Assembly: GCA_023665905.1 (NCBI GenBank)
Contig: JAMPDA010000017.1
Coordinates: 1 to 35,312 of the forward strand
DNA: 35,312 bases
Source: Roseburia sp.
GTDB lineage: Bacteria; Bacillota; Clostridia; Christensenellales; Pumilibacteraceae
Direction of reading: 5' to 3'
In this document: piece by piece, positions 1 to 7,522 of the stretch
How the letters are laid out: every line of letters begins with the position of its first letter
Numbering within the stretch: the stretch's first letter is position 1
The notes under the pieces: generated by a model
Databases searched by the model: none
The model's input: the letters and a program-made list of their open reading frames with translations, nothing else
Told to the model about the DNA's origin: nothing
Program-made: the position numbers and the translations under genes

Positions 1-27
1 ATTAGGGCTTCGCCCGAAACTGAAATA

Positions 28-46
28 CCACGCGCTATGCGCGTGG
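28..46. repeat. Perfect 8-bp hairpin at window edge
   Basis: CCACGCGC (28-35) and GCGCGTGG (39-46) form a perfect stem around a 3-base loop, followed by an AT-rich stretch. A smaller GGGC/GCCC hairpin lies at 5-15. This may be the terminator or tail of a gene to the left of the window, but there is no clear T-run. Confidence 0.45.
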
Positions 47-91
47 ATATTTATTATGCGCAAAAAATCTGCGCTTCATACGTTCAAACCG

Positions 92-120
92 TTGATTTTA
101 TCGTGCGACGGATATATAAT
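92..120 (+). promoter_or_regulatory. Promoter of the ferritin gene
   Basis: TTGATT (92-97) and TATAAT (115-120) are separated by 17 bases, a near-consensus sigma-A promoter. Transcription would start near 127 and give a leader of about 25 bases carrying the GGAGG ribosome binding site. Confidence 0.8.
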
Positions 121-152
121 ATATTCGATTTCAAAAACATGCGGAGGATATC

Positions 153-671
153 ATGTTAAACAAGAAGATAGCCGACCTGTTGAACGAGCAGGTGAACAAG
201 GAACTGTATTCGGGATATCTTTATCTCGACTTTGCCAACTACTACGCGGAAGAAGGTCTGGACGGTTTTGCGCATTGGTACGAAATACAGGCGCAAGAAG
301 AACGCGACCACGCAATGATGATGCGCAGATATCTCATCGACAACGGCGTTCGCGTAACGTGCGACGCCATTGCAAAGCCCGATAAAAAACTCGGCAACCA
401 CACTGCGCCGCTCGAAGCGGGATACGAGCATGAACAGTACGTCACTTCGCTCATCAACGCCGTTTATAACGCCGCGATCGAGCAGAAGGATTATAAGACG
501 ATGCAATTCCTCGATTGGTTTATAAAAGAGCAGGGTGAAGAAGAAAAGAACGCCGAAGACCTGCTTCGCAAAATGAAGCTTTTCGGCGGGGAAGCAAAGG
601 GTTTGTACGCGCTCAATCAGGAACTCGGCGCGCGCGTGTATACGCCGTCCACGACCGGACCAGCCATGTAA
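153..671 (+). CDS. ftnA: Non-heme ferritin (iron storage)
   Basis: A 172-residue bacterial ferritin that oxidises Fe(II) and stores it as ferric mineral inside a cytoplasmic 24-subunit shell. The four-helix ferritin fold is complete, and the ferroxidase residues of the FtnA class sit at the expected positions: Glu17, Glu50 and His53 (in the EERDH motif), Glu94, Gln127 and Glu130. The length matches the family. The start is fixed by a GGAGG site 7 bases before the ATG, under its own promoter at 92-120. The gene is monocistronic, ended by a hairpin terminator, and converges on citrate synthase. No Fur-like operator was recognised by eye. The identification is secure; the choice of FtnA over heme-binding bacterioferritin follows from the lack of the bacterioferritin heme Met context. 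Confidence 0.96.
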   Translation: MLNKKIADLLNEQVNKELYSGYLYLDFANYYAEEGLDGFAHWYEIQAQEERDHAMMMRRYLIDNGVRVTCDAIAKPDKKLGNHTAPLEAGYEHEQYVTSLINAVYNAAIEQKDYKTMQFLDWFIKEQGEEEKNAEDLLRKMKLFGGEAKGLYALNQELGARVYTPSTTGPAM

Positions 672-697
672 GACGATATCCGATAAAATTGCCATCG

Positions 698-763
698 GCT
701 CCGATATCCGCAAGTGTCATGTCGCTCTGTTGCGCCGTGAACTTCGGGTATCGGAGCTTTTTT
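698..763 (+). terminator. Terminator after ferritin, with a long loop
   Basis: GCTCCGATA (698-706) pairs with TATCGGAGC (749-757). The stem extends inward by about four more pairs to 710/745, closing a loop of about 34 bases, and is followed by T6. It is an intrinsic terminator with an unusually long loop. Confidence 0.75.
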
Positions 764-788
764 GCTTTTTCGGGTTTAAAAATTGCGC

Positions 789-826
789 AAAAAAGCCGCG
801 CCCGACAAAACGATATGTCGGGCGCG
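789..826 (-). terminator. Terminator of citrate synthase
   Basis: The 11-bp arms CGCGCCCGACA (797-807) and TGTCGGGCGCG (816-826) enclose an 8-base loop. A6 at 789-794 reads as U6 on the minus strand, so this is a strong intrinsic terminator for the minus-strand gene. Confidence 0.85.
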
Positions 827-864
827 AATAGGCGGGGGGGGTTGAACGGGTGTTTCGTATCGGT

Positions 865-2259
865 CTATCTTTTCGCGAGCGGAATGTATTTCGAGCGCTG
901 CGAAACGCATTTGTAGTTCGGGCGTATAATTTTGCCCTTGTTGACGAGTTCTTCTATTCTGTGCGCGCTCCAGCCGACGATGCGCGCGGTCGCGAACGCG
1001 GGTGTGAACATTTCCGGCGGTATGCCGAGCATTGTGTACACGAGTCCGGAATAGAAATCGATGTTGGCGCTGACGCCTTTATATATGGAGCGTTTTTCCG
1101 CGATTATCTCGGGCGCGAGCTTTTCCACGCGCGCGTACAGTTCGAACTCGTCCGTCATGTTTTTTTCGGCGGCGAGCTTTTTTACGAACTCGCGCACGAC
1201 GGACGCGCGAGGATCGGACACTGTGTACACGGCGTGACCCATGCCGTATATGAGGCCCTGCTTATCGAATGCGTCTTTATCGAGAAGCGCCGACAGATAC
1301 TTGCGTATGGAGCCGTCCGTTCTGTCCTTGATGTGGAGCTTCATGTCCTCCATCATTTTAGTCACTTTGATGTTCGCGCCGCCGTGCCGCGGTCCTTTGA
1401 GCGAGCCGAGCGACGCCGCGATGACAGAGTATGTATCCGTTCCCGAGGAACTGAGCACGTGCGTTGCGAACGTGGAGTTGTTGCCGCCGCCGTGCTCGGC
1501 GTGCAGGACGAGCATAAGGTCGAGCACACGCGCTTCCGTTTCGGTGAACTTGCCGTTGTCGCGCATCATCATCAGTATGTTTTCCGCGGTGGACAGCTCG
1601 CGCGCCGGCTTATGTATTATAAGGCTGTTCAGGCGGTGGTAGTATTCGTGCACCTGATACGAGTAGACGCTCAGCATTGGGAACTGCGCGATAAGCTGTA
1701 AGCACTGACGCAGTACGTTGGGCAGGGAAATGTCGTCGGGATTGGTGTCGTACGAGTACAGGTACAGCACACTGCGCGCGAGCCCGTTCATCATGTCCTG
1801 CGACGGCGCTTTCATTATCACGTCGCGCACAAAGGAAACGGGCAGTACGCGGAACCCGCTCAGTATTTCGTTGAAGTCTGTAAGTTCTTTGCGGCTCGGC
1901 AACGTGCCGAAAAGCAGCAGGTACGCCACTTCCTCGAACCCGAAGCGCTTTTCCGAAGAAAAGCCGTGCACGATATCTTCTATCTCGATGCCGCGATAAC
2001 GCAGCCTGCCTCGCGCGGGTATGCGCTTGCCGTCGGCGTCGTGCTTAAACGTGCCGTCGGGATTTTCCTCGAATGCGACGATATCGGATATGTCGGTAAG
2101 CCCTGCCAGCACGCCTTTGCCGTTTATGTCGCGCAAGCCGCGCTTGACGTCGTACATTTCGTAGAACGTGTCGTCTATAAGCGTGCTTTCTCCGGCGAGT
2201 ACGCTCAGCTTTTTTATTTTCGGCATTACTTCCGTTGCGAACTTTTCAAACTGCGCCAT
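865..2259 (-). CDS. gltA: Citrate synthase (si type)
   Basis: A 464-residue cytoplasmic citrate synthase that condenses acetyl-CoA with oxaloacetate to citrate. The catalytic triad of the family is visible: His256 in AEHGGGNNSTF, His292 in GPRHGGAN and Asp401 in NIDFYSG. An open frame continues upstream to 2337, but the start at 2259 is preferred: it begins MAQFEKF and has a GGAGC ribosome binding site 5-6 bases upstream on the minus strand. No other TCA-cycle gene is adjacent, so it probably feeds glutamate synthesis in a partial cycle (inference). It has its own promoter (2277-2305), divergent from the TM1266 operon, and its own terminator. It could be a citrate/2-methylcitrate synthase with broader substrate use, which sequence alone does not exclude. 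Confidence 0.95.
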   Translation of the reverse strand: MAQFEKFATEVMPKIKKLSVLAGESTLIDDTFYEMYDVKRGLRDINGKGVLAGLTDISDIVAFEENPDGTFKHDADGKRIPARGRLRYRGIEIEDIVHGFSSEKRFGFEEVAYLLLFGTLPSRKELTDFNEILSGFRVLPVSFVRDVIMKAPSQDMMNGLARSVLYLYSYDTNPDDISLPNVLRQCLQLIAQFPMLSVYSYQVHEYYHRLNSLIIHKPARELSTAENILMMMRDNGKFTETEARVLDLMLVLHAEHGGGNNSTFATHVLSSSGTDTYSVIAASLGSLKGPRHGGANIKVTKMMEDMKLHIKDRTDGSIRKYLSALLDKDAFDKQGLIYGMGHAVYTVSDPRASVVREFVKKLAAEKNMTDEFELYARVEKLAPEIIAEKRSIYKGVSANIDFYSGLVYTMLGIPPEMFTPAFATARIVGWSAHRIEELVNKGKIIRPNYKCVSQRSKYIPLAKR

Positions 2260-2276
2260 AAATGCTCCTTTTAAAC

Positions 2277-2305
2277 AGTTTATCACAATTCGGGCGATAT
2301 GGCAA
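2277..2305 (-). promoter_or_regulatory. Promoter of citrate synthase
   Basis: Read on the minus strand, TTGCCA (2305-2300) and TAAACT (2282-2277) are separated by 17 bases, with a TG pair one base before the -10 (extended -10). The start codon follows at 2259. Confidence 0.65.
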
Positions 2306-2330
2306 CCTTTTTTGCGGACGCTTAAATCAC

Positions 2331-2359
2331 TTGACAAGTCGGCGGCGGAACGGTATACT
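2331..2359 (+). promoter_or_regulatory. Promoter of the TM1266-transporter operon
   Basis: TTGACA (2331-2336) and TATACT (2354-2359) with a 17-base spacer form a near-perfect sigma-A promoter. Transcription should start near 2366 and give a leader of about 104 bases. Confidence 0.8.
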
Positions 2360-2412
2360 GTATGTATTCTAAACCGAAAGGGTACTGACGGTAAAGATGC
2401 GATATATCATTT

Positions 2413-2469
2413 AAACGCCTTACGGCGTTTTTGCCGCACCTCGCCCGTTCGGAACGGAGGTGTTTTTTT
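2413..2469 (+). promoter_or_regulatory. Structured leader: two hairpins before the TM1266-like gene
   Basis: Two stem-loops in series end at the start codon. The first (AAACGCC 2413-2419, GGCGTTT 2424-2430) is followed by T's and looks like a small terminator. The second pairs CACCT (2437-2441) with AGGTG (2458-2462) and CCGTT (2445-2449) with AACGG (2453-2457). It is followed by T7 (2463-2469), directly before ATG 2470. The 3' arm of the second hairpin contains the ribosome binding site GGAGGT, so the fold would both resemble a terminator and hide the site. No known riboswitch class was recognised. Confidence 0.6.
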
Positions 2470-2727
2470 ATGACCGCAACCGAAAAAAGAATAGCGCTTC
2501 TCGGCATAATAATATCGGACGGCAACGCCGTCGCCGCCGTAAACGCCGTACTGCACGACTTCGGCTCGCACATACTCGGACGCATGGGACTGCCCGTGCG
2601 CGATCGCGGCGTCAACGCTATAAGTATAGTGCTCGACGCGCCCGTAGACGCCGTAAATGCGCTTACAGGCAAGCTCGGCGCGATAAAGGACGTAAACGCA
2701 AAGGCGCTGTTTGAAAAAATAGGCTAA
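2470..2727 (+). CDS. TM1266-like iron-only hydrogenase system regulator (ACT fold)
   Basis: An 85-residue protein resembling the TM1266 family: a compact ferredoxin-like ACT fold, MxxxEKRIALLGIII at the start, then HDFGSHILGRMGLPVRDRGVNAISIVLDA and a terminal LTGKLGAI segment. Family members are often found near [FeFe]-hydrogenase maturation genes and are presumed ligand-sensing regulators; the ligand is unknown. The start at 2470 is chosen over an upstream in-frame codon at 2431 because 2431 lies inside the leader hairpins and the ribosome binding site GGAGG is at 2456-2460. It is the first gene of an operon with the lipoprotein and permease that follow (12-base gap), which suggests it senses or controls what that transporter brings in (inference). 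Confidence 0.85.
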   Translation: MTATEKRIALLGIIISDGNAVAAVNAVLHDFGSHILGRMGLPVRDRGVNAISIVLDAPVDAVNALTGKLGAIKDVNAKALFEKIG

Positions 2728-2739
2728 AGGAGATATATC

Positions 2740-3741
2740 ATGAAAGGTAAAAAAATCGCCGCATGCGTTGCGGCTCTTGCAACTGTGACTTTCGCTCTGC
2801 CGCTCGGCGCGTGCAGAAAAAAAGGCGAGGAGAATGTGCATGTGTACATGCCCGACGGCGCGCCGGCTATCGCCCTTGCCGCCATGATGCACGATGGCTA
2901 CGCCGATACCGATTTTACGGTGGTGACGGCGAGCACGATAGGCGGATACGTCGCGTCCGGCAAAGCCGATATGGCGATCATGCCCATAAACGCCGCGGCA
3001 AAGCTGTATAACGACGGCGTCGGCATAAAGATGCTGACCGTGAACACGCACGGGAACATGTATCTCGTCGGAAAGACCGAGGAGCAGGCGACGCTCGAAA
3101 GCCTTGCCGGAAAGCGCGTCGGGTCGATCGGTCAGGGTCAAGTGCCCGACCTTACGTTGCGCATGATGCTCGACGAGTGCGGCGTGGAATTTGCCGTGTC
3201 CGAGACCGCTGTGACGGGGAAGGCGGCTATACGCTATCCCGCGGACAACGAGGCGCTGCCGCAACTGTTAAAGACGGGCAAGATCGATTATGCGTTCATG
3301 CCGGAGCCTGCTGTTTCCACGGCGGTAAGCAATCTCGGCTTGCACGTCGTGATGGACGCACAGCAACAGTGGACGGAGCTTTTCGGCGGCGAATATCCGC
3401 AGGCGTGTCTTGTCGCTACTACGGAACTTGTTGAAAACGATCCTGACTATGTGGACGCGTTTATCGCACGGCTCAAAAAGACGGAAACCGAGGAGTGGGC
3501 GGAAAACAACCCCGAAGAAGCTGTGCAAGCCGTTAAGGACAACTTCGTGTCCGGCTCGCAGTCCACGCTTGCCGCGCTTTCGGCGGAGATAATCGGAAGA
3601 TGCAATATTAAAGCGGTGGACGCGGCGACGGCGCGCGCGACGTGCGAAACCTATTTCGGCAAGCTCGTGTCGATGCAAACAGGGCTCGGAACGTCCGTCA
3701 TATCGGCTGCGCCCGACGACGGATTTTACTATAGTAAATGA
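2740..3741 (+). CDS. NitT/TauT-type ABC transporter substrate-binding lipoprotein
   Basis: A 333-residue lipoprotein with an N-terminal signal and lipobox LGAC (Cys25), so it is anchored on the outer face of the membrane. The mature part is an NMT1/THI5-like periplasmic-binding fold: VYMPDGAPAIALAAMM, then GYVASGKADMAIMPINAAAKLYN, AGKRVGSIGQG and KIDYAFMPEPA. Relatives bind nitrate, sulfonates, taurine or thiamine-pyrimidine precursors; the ligand here cannot be read from sequence. Its AAGGAG site lies 8 bases before the ATG. The stop codon overlaps the permease start by 4 bases (ATGA), so the two are translationally coupled. Linkage to a TM1266-like regulator is the only hint of physiology. 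Confidence 0.85.
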   Translation: MKGKKIAACVAALATVTFALPLGACRKKGEENVHVYMPDGAPAIALAAMMHDGYADTDFTVVTASTIGGYVASGKADMAIMPINAAAKLYNDGVGIKMLTVNTHGNMYLVGKTEEQATLESLAGKRVGSIGQGQVPDLTLRMMLDECGVEFAVSETAVTGKAAIRYPADNEALPQLLKTGKIDYAFMPEPAVSTAVSNLGLHVVMDAQQQWTELFGGEYPQACLVATTELVENDPDYVDAFIARLKKTETEEWAENNPEEAVQAVKDNFVSGSQSTLAALSAEIIGRCNIKAVDAATARATCETYFGKLVSMQTGLGTSVISAAPDDGFYYSK

Positions 3742-4508
3742 ACGGTCGAATAAAAAAGATCTTTCAAAATATAGCTTTTGCGGCTGTAGCGGTCGGCATC
3801 GTCATTGCGATATGGTCGATAGCCGCCGCCGTGATTGGCACGGAATTGATAATGCCGTCCGTTCCGACCGTTTTTTCGGCGCTCGGCGATATCTTTAAAA
3901 GTCGTGCGTTTTGGGCGAGTTTGGGGTACACGCTTTTGCGCGGCGCGATAGGCTTTGCGCTGTCGGCGGCGCTCGCATTTTTGCTGTATTTTTTAAATAC
4001 CGTTTTCGCGGCTTGCGCTAAAGTAACGGAGCCGATAATTTCCGCACTGCGCGCCCTGCCGACGATGGCTGTAACCTTGATACTCGCCATATGGGTGGGA
4101 GGGTACGCCGCGCCGGTGGTGATATGCGTGCTCGCCGTAACGCCTTATCTGTACGCAAACGTCAAAGCGCGCAACGCCGCCGTGCCGACGGAGCTGAAAG
4201 AGATATGTCGGCTGTGCGGCGCAGGCAGAGTGCGGACGTTCTTTGTGCTGTGGCTGCCGCATGCCGCCGCAGGACTGCCGGAAACGCTGTCCACGGGGTT
4301 TTCGTTCGGCGTAAAAGCGGTAATAGCCGCGGAAATACTCATGCAGACGGCGGACAGCCTCGGACAGCTCATGAACTTATCCAAGATATACTTTGAAACG
4401 GCTATGCTAATAGCGTTCGTGTTTGCGGCAGTCGTAGTTACGGTCGTCGCTGAGTTCGTCATCCGCGCGGCGCTCGGCGCGGCGTTAAAAAATTTTAAAG
4501 ACGTATAA
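3738..4508 (+). CDS. NitT/TauT-type ABC transporter permease
   Basis: A 256-residue inner-membrane permease with about six hydrophobic segments of the BPD_transp_1 type. The cytoplasmic coupling loop (EAA-like) is visible as PTELKEICRLCGAGRVRTFFVLWLPHA. The N-terminal segment IMPSVPTVFSALGDIF is typical of SsuC/TauC-like permeases. It overlaps the binding-protein gene by 4 bases. The expected third component, an ATP-binding SsuB/TauB-like subunit, is not next to it: the next gene is a P-type ATPase with its own promoter. The ATPase is therefore encoded elsewhere or shared. Confidence 0.88.
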   Translation: MNGRIKKIFQNIAFAAVAVGIVIAIWSIAAAVIGTELIMPSVPTVFSALGDIFKSRAFWASLGYTLLRGAIGFALSAALAFLLYFLNTVFAACAKVTEPIISALRALPTMAVTLILAIWVGGYAAPVVICVLAVTPYLYANVKARNAAVPTELKEICRLCGAGRVRTFFVLWLPHAAAGLPETLSTGFSFGVKAVIAAEILMQTADSLGQLMNLSKIYFETAMLIAFVFAAVVVTVVAEFVIRAALGAALKNFKDV

Positions 4509-4523
4509 CAGCCGTTAAAACCT

Positions 4524-4551
4524 TTGACAAAACACAAAAATATGCTATACT
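4524..4551 (+). promoter_or_regulatory. Promoter of the P-type ATPase, 6 bases from its ATG
   Basis: TTGACA (4524-4529) and TATACT (4546-4551) with a 16-base spacer. Only six bases separate the -10 box from ATG 4558, so the predicted transcription start falls on the start codon. There is no ribosome binding site in between. Confidence 0.75.
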
Positions 4552-4557
4552 TGTTGT

Positions 4558-7293
4558 ATGCAGGAAAAGAGTAAAAAGACTACGGTCAAAACGACTTCGC
4601 CGCGCACTTCCGTGACGGCGGAGCAGGCGGCGGCGGACGACGACGCAGTCACGGCGCAGTCTGTCAAAAAAACCAGATCGCCCAAAAAGACGACGCGCAT
4701 TGTCACCAAGGACAGCGAGATAGAAAACGGCGTAAGCGTGTCGTATCCGGGCGCGATAGATCCGTCGGTCATAGACGGGTCGGTGTTCGATCAGGACGAC
4801 GACGTCACCGAAGAACCTATAGTCGGCTACTATCACAAGTCGATGACTATAGACGACACCATGCTCAGCAAGGAGCAGATGTCCGCGCGGCACGGCGCTA
4901 CGCGCAAGCGTCCGCGAAAGACCGTCGATCTGACGCTCGCGGAGCGCTACGACCCGAACCCCGATATCGGTCTTTCTTCCGATGTCGTCGCGGCGCGCGT
5001 CGAACAGGGTTACGACAACTACGTAAAAAAGCAGAGCGGAAAGAGCTATCTGTCCATCTTTCTCGGCAATATTTTCACATTCTTCAATATACTGACGTTT
5101 ATCGTGGCGGCGGCGCTCATAGTAGTCGGCGCAAAGTTTACGCAACTGTTTTTTATGGTCATCATTTTGGCGAACATCTTTATCGGCATACTGCAAGAGA
5201 TACGCTCCAAAATGAAGATAGACAAGCTGTCGCTCGTTTCGGCGCCGTCGGCGATAGTCATACGCGACGGCGAGAGGGTAGTTATACCCACGTCCGACGT
5301 AGTGCTCGACGACATCATATGCTTGGAGCTCGGCAAGCAGATCTGCGCAGACTCCATTGTCGTAAAGGGCGAATGTGAAGTAAACGAAGCAATGCTCACG
5401 GGCGAGAGCGAGCCCGTAAAGAAAAAGCCGGGCGACATGCTGTACAGCGGCTCGTTTATATGCAGCGGCTCGGTGGTTGCGCGCGTGGAAAAAGTCGGCG
5501 CGGCTAACTATGTGGAAACGCTTACTTCGTACGCCAAAAAGTACAAAAAGCCCAAGAGCGAGCTTATGAACTCCATAAAGCTCGTGATAAAGGTGCTCTC
5601 GCCGTTTATAATCGTGCTCGGCGCGCTTACGGTTTGGACGATATACCGCGATCGCGTGGGCATAGGCGCGCGATCGACCATGGCGGATTGGAACTATATT
5701 ATAACGCAGGCGGCAGGTTCGGTCATAGGAATGATCCCGTCGGGCATGCTGCTGCTCACTTCGCTTGCGCTCGCCGCGTCGGTGTTGCGGCTCGCCAAAA
5801 AGCAGACGCTCGTTCAGGACCTGTACTGTATAGAAATGCTCGCGCGCGTTGACGTGCTGTGCTTGGATAAGACGGGCACAATAACGGACGGGTCGATGCA
5901 GGTCAGCAACGTGATAGAGATAAAGGGCTTCGAGAGCAACAATTCGCTTAACGATATAATAGGCTCGATCTTGACGGCTACGGGCGACAACAACCAGACG
6001 GCGCTCGCGCTCGCGGACAAGTTCGGCTACAGCAATGCGCTAAAGCCGACGGCGGTGCTGCCTTTTTCGTCGCAGCGCAAGCTGTCCGCGGTCACGTTCG
6101 AGGACGAAGGCACATTCATGCTCGGCGCGCCAGAGTTTGTCTTGAAAGATATGGGCGTTCGTATAGAGCGGCTCATCGACGAAAACGCCTCGCACGGCTT
6201 CCGTGTGCTCGTGCTCGCACATTCGCCCGCGGGAATAGTGGGCGAAAAGCTCCCTGCGGTCAGAAGACCTGTGTGCTTATTGATAATCGAGGACCATATC
6301 CGCGAGGACGCGATAGAAACGATAAAATGGTTTAAGGAAAACGACGTCGCCGTAAAGGTCATTTCGGGCGACAACCCCGTAACGGTGTCCGAGGTCGCGC
6401 GCCGCGTCGGCGTGGACAACGCCGAACTGTACGTGTCGCTGGAGGGATTTTCCGATCAAGAGGTCATCGAAGCCGCAAACAAGTACACCGTTTTCGGCAG
6501 AGTCACGCCCGACCAAAAGCGTCTGCTCGTGTGCGCCATTAAAGCCAAAAACCACACGGTCGCGATGACGGGCGACGGCGTGAACGATATACTCGCCATG
6601 CGCGAATCGGACTGCTCGGTGTCGATGGCGTCCGGCGCGGAAGCGGCGAGAAACGTCAGCCACTTGGTGCTTTTGGACAACGACTTTACGTCCATGCCCG
6701 ACGTGGTCATGGAAGGCAGGCGAGTAGTCAACAACGTGCAGGCGTCATCCGCCATGTTCCTGATGAAGACGTTTATGTCCATAGTGCTTTCCATAATCTT
6801 CCTCGTCATGCAAAAGCCGTATCCGCTCGCGACAAACAACACGCTGACGCTCGAGATATGCGTCATCGGCGTGCCGTCGTTCTTCCTTGCGCTTCAGGGC
6901 AATAAGAATATTATTCGCGGAAGATTTTTGTCGAACGTCATCGCCAGAGCGGTGCCGGGCGGCGTCGCGCTCGTTCTCGGCGTAATGGCGATGTACACGC
7001 TTAATACCATAGAACCCATGGAAAGCGAAACGGTCACATGCCTTATGGTGTATGCGATAACATGCATCGGTTTGATGGTGCTCTTTAAGCAGTGCGAACC
7101 GTTTAATATCTTCCGCACGGTGCTCATGCTCGGCACGATAGCTTTGACGGCGCTGTTCATGTACATCATTCCCGATATAGGCTTGGCGCCGCTCAACCTC
7201 ACGCAAGGGTGTTTTGCGGCAACGGTCGTACTCGCGAGCTACTTCGTAGTGTCCATATTGACCAAGATACTCAGTTCCATAAAACTGAAATAG
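4558..7293 (+). CDS. CtpE/Exp7-like P-type cation-transporting ATPase
   Basis: A 911-residue membrane pump. It shows the P-type hallmarks in order: actuator motif LTGESEP, transmembrane motif IGMIPSGMLLLTS (around residue 400), phosphorylation motif DKTGTITDG with Asp437, and MTGDGVNDILAMRESDCSVSMASG in the hinge. The PSGM membrane motif and the MASGAEAARNVSHLVLLDNDF segment match the CtpE/Exp7 group; mycobacterial CtpE has been linked to calcium uptake, so calcium is a possible but unproven substrate. About 135 residues at the N-terminus are Lys/Thr/Ser- and Asp-rich, likely disordered, and precede the conserved start near GLSSDVVAARVEQGYDN. The start lies so close to its promoter that the mRNA may be leaderless; a later start would need an internal site, and none with a good ribosome binding site was seen. 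Confidence 0.88.
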   Translation: MQEKSKKTTVKTTSPRTSVTAEQAAADDDAVTAQSVKKTRSPKKTTRIVTKDSEIENGVSVSYPGAIDPSVIDGSVFDQDDDVTEEPIVGYYHKSMTIDDTMLSKEQMSARHGATRKRPRKTVDLTLAERYDPNPDIGLSSDVVAARVEQGYDNYVKKQSGKSYLSIFLGNIFTFFNILTFIVAAALIVVGAKFTQLFFMVIILANIFIGILQEIRSKMKIDKLSLVSAPSAIVIRDGERVVIPTSDVVLDDIICLELGKQICADSIVVKGECEVNEAMLTGESEPVKKKPGDMLYSGSFICSGSVVARVEKVGAANYVETLTSYAKKYKKPKSELMNSIKLVIKVLSPFIIVLGALTVWTIYRDRVGIGARSTMADWNYIITQAAGSVIGMIPSGMLLLTSLALAASVLRLAKKQTLVQDLYCIEMLARVDVLCLDKTGTITDGSMQVSNVIEIKGFESNNSLNDIIGSILTATGDNNQTALALADKFGYSNALKPTAVLPFSSQRKLSAVTFEDEGTFMLGAPEFVLKDMGVRIERLIDENASHGFRVLVLAHSPAGIVGEKLPAVRRPVCLLIIEDHIREDAIETIKWFKENDVAVKVISGDNPVTVSEVARRVGVDNAELYVSLEGFSDQEVIEAANKYTVFGRVTPDQKRLLVCAIKAKNHTVAMTGDGVNDILAMRESDCSVSMASGAEAARNVSHLVLLDNDFTSMPDVVMEGRRVVNNVQASSAMFLMKTFMSIVLSIIFLVMQKPYPLATNNTLTLEICVIGVPSFFLALQGNKNIIRGRFLSNVIARAVPGGVALVLGVMAMYTLNTIEPMESETVTCLMVYAITCIGLMVLFKQCEPFNIFRTVLMLGTIALTALFMYIIPDIGLAPLNLTQGCFAATVVLASYFVVSILTKILSSIKLK

Positions 7294-7341
7294 CGGTTTC
7301 GGGAAAACGCATAAAATTTAAGTTTTTTTGGCGTAATCTTA

Positions 7342-7370
7342 TTGACAACGCCGCGCGCGTCTGTTATAAT
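7342..7370 (+). promoter_or_regulatory. Promoter of the uracil salvage operon
   Basis: Consensus TTGACA (7342-7347) and TATAAT (7365-7370) with a 17-base spacer. Transcription should start near 7377, giving a leader of about 145 bases that contains a terminator. Confidence 0.85.
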
Positions 7371-7377
7371 CAAAAAG

Positions 7378-7410
7378 ATGAGCAAACAGAACCGTCATAT
7401 TGGATATTAG
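7378..7410 (+). other. Possible 10-codon leader ORF of the uracil operon
   Basis: A short frame, MSKQNRHIGY followed by TAG, starts 7 bases after the -10 box, at the predicted transcription start, and stops 2 bases before the terminator stem. No ribosome binding site can precede it, so translation would need leaderless initiation. The codons are not enriched for any obvious regulatory amino acid. It may be chance. Confidence 0.3.
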
Positions 7411-7412
7411 GA

Positions 7413-7459
7413 GCCTACCGTCTTGTGCAATGAAGCACGGCACGGTAGGCTTTTTTTTT
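7413..7459 (+). terminator. Leader terminator (attenuator) of the uracil operon
   Basis: GCCTACCGT (7413-7421) pairs with ACGGTAGGC (7442-7450). An inner stem GTGC/GCAC closes a short loop, and T9 follows (7451-7459). A full intrinsic terminator between promoter and first gene implies transcription attenuation. No PyrR-binding consensus or known riboswitch was recognised upstream of it. Confidence 0.8.
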
Positions 7460-7522
7460 ATCAACGAATGCGGAAAGGCGCTCTCGGAAAAACATAGGAA
7501 AAAGGAAAAGGAGAAAAGTGTT

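Noticed and set aside
56..385. 109-residue frame overlapping ferritin
   Set aside because: It overlaps ferritin in another frame and begins before the ferritin promoter.
2366..2412. Thiamine, THF or c-di-GMP riboswitch in the TM1266 leader
   Set aside because: None of the conserved core sequences of these classes was found, and the part upstream of the hairpins is too short for them.
7273..7330. Terminator after the P-type ATPase
   Set aside because: The GCGGTTT/AAAACGC pairing has a mismatch and the T-run is offset by an AT-rich stretch, so support is too weak.
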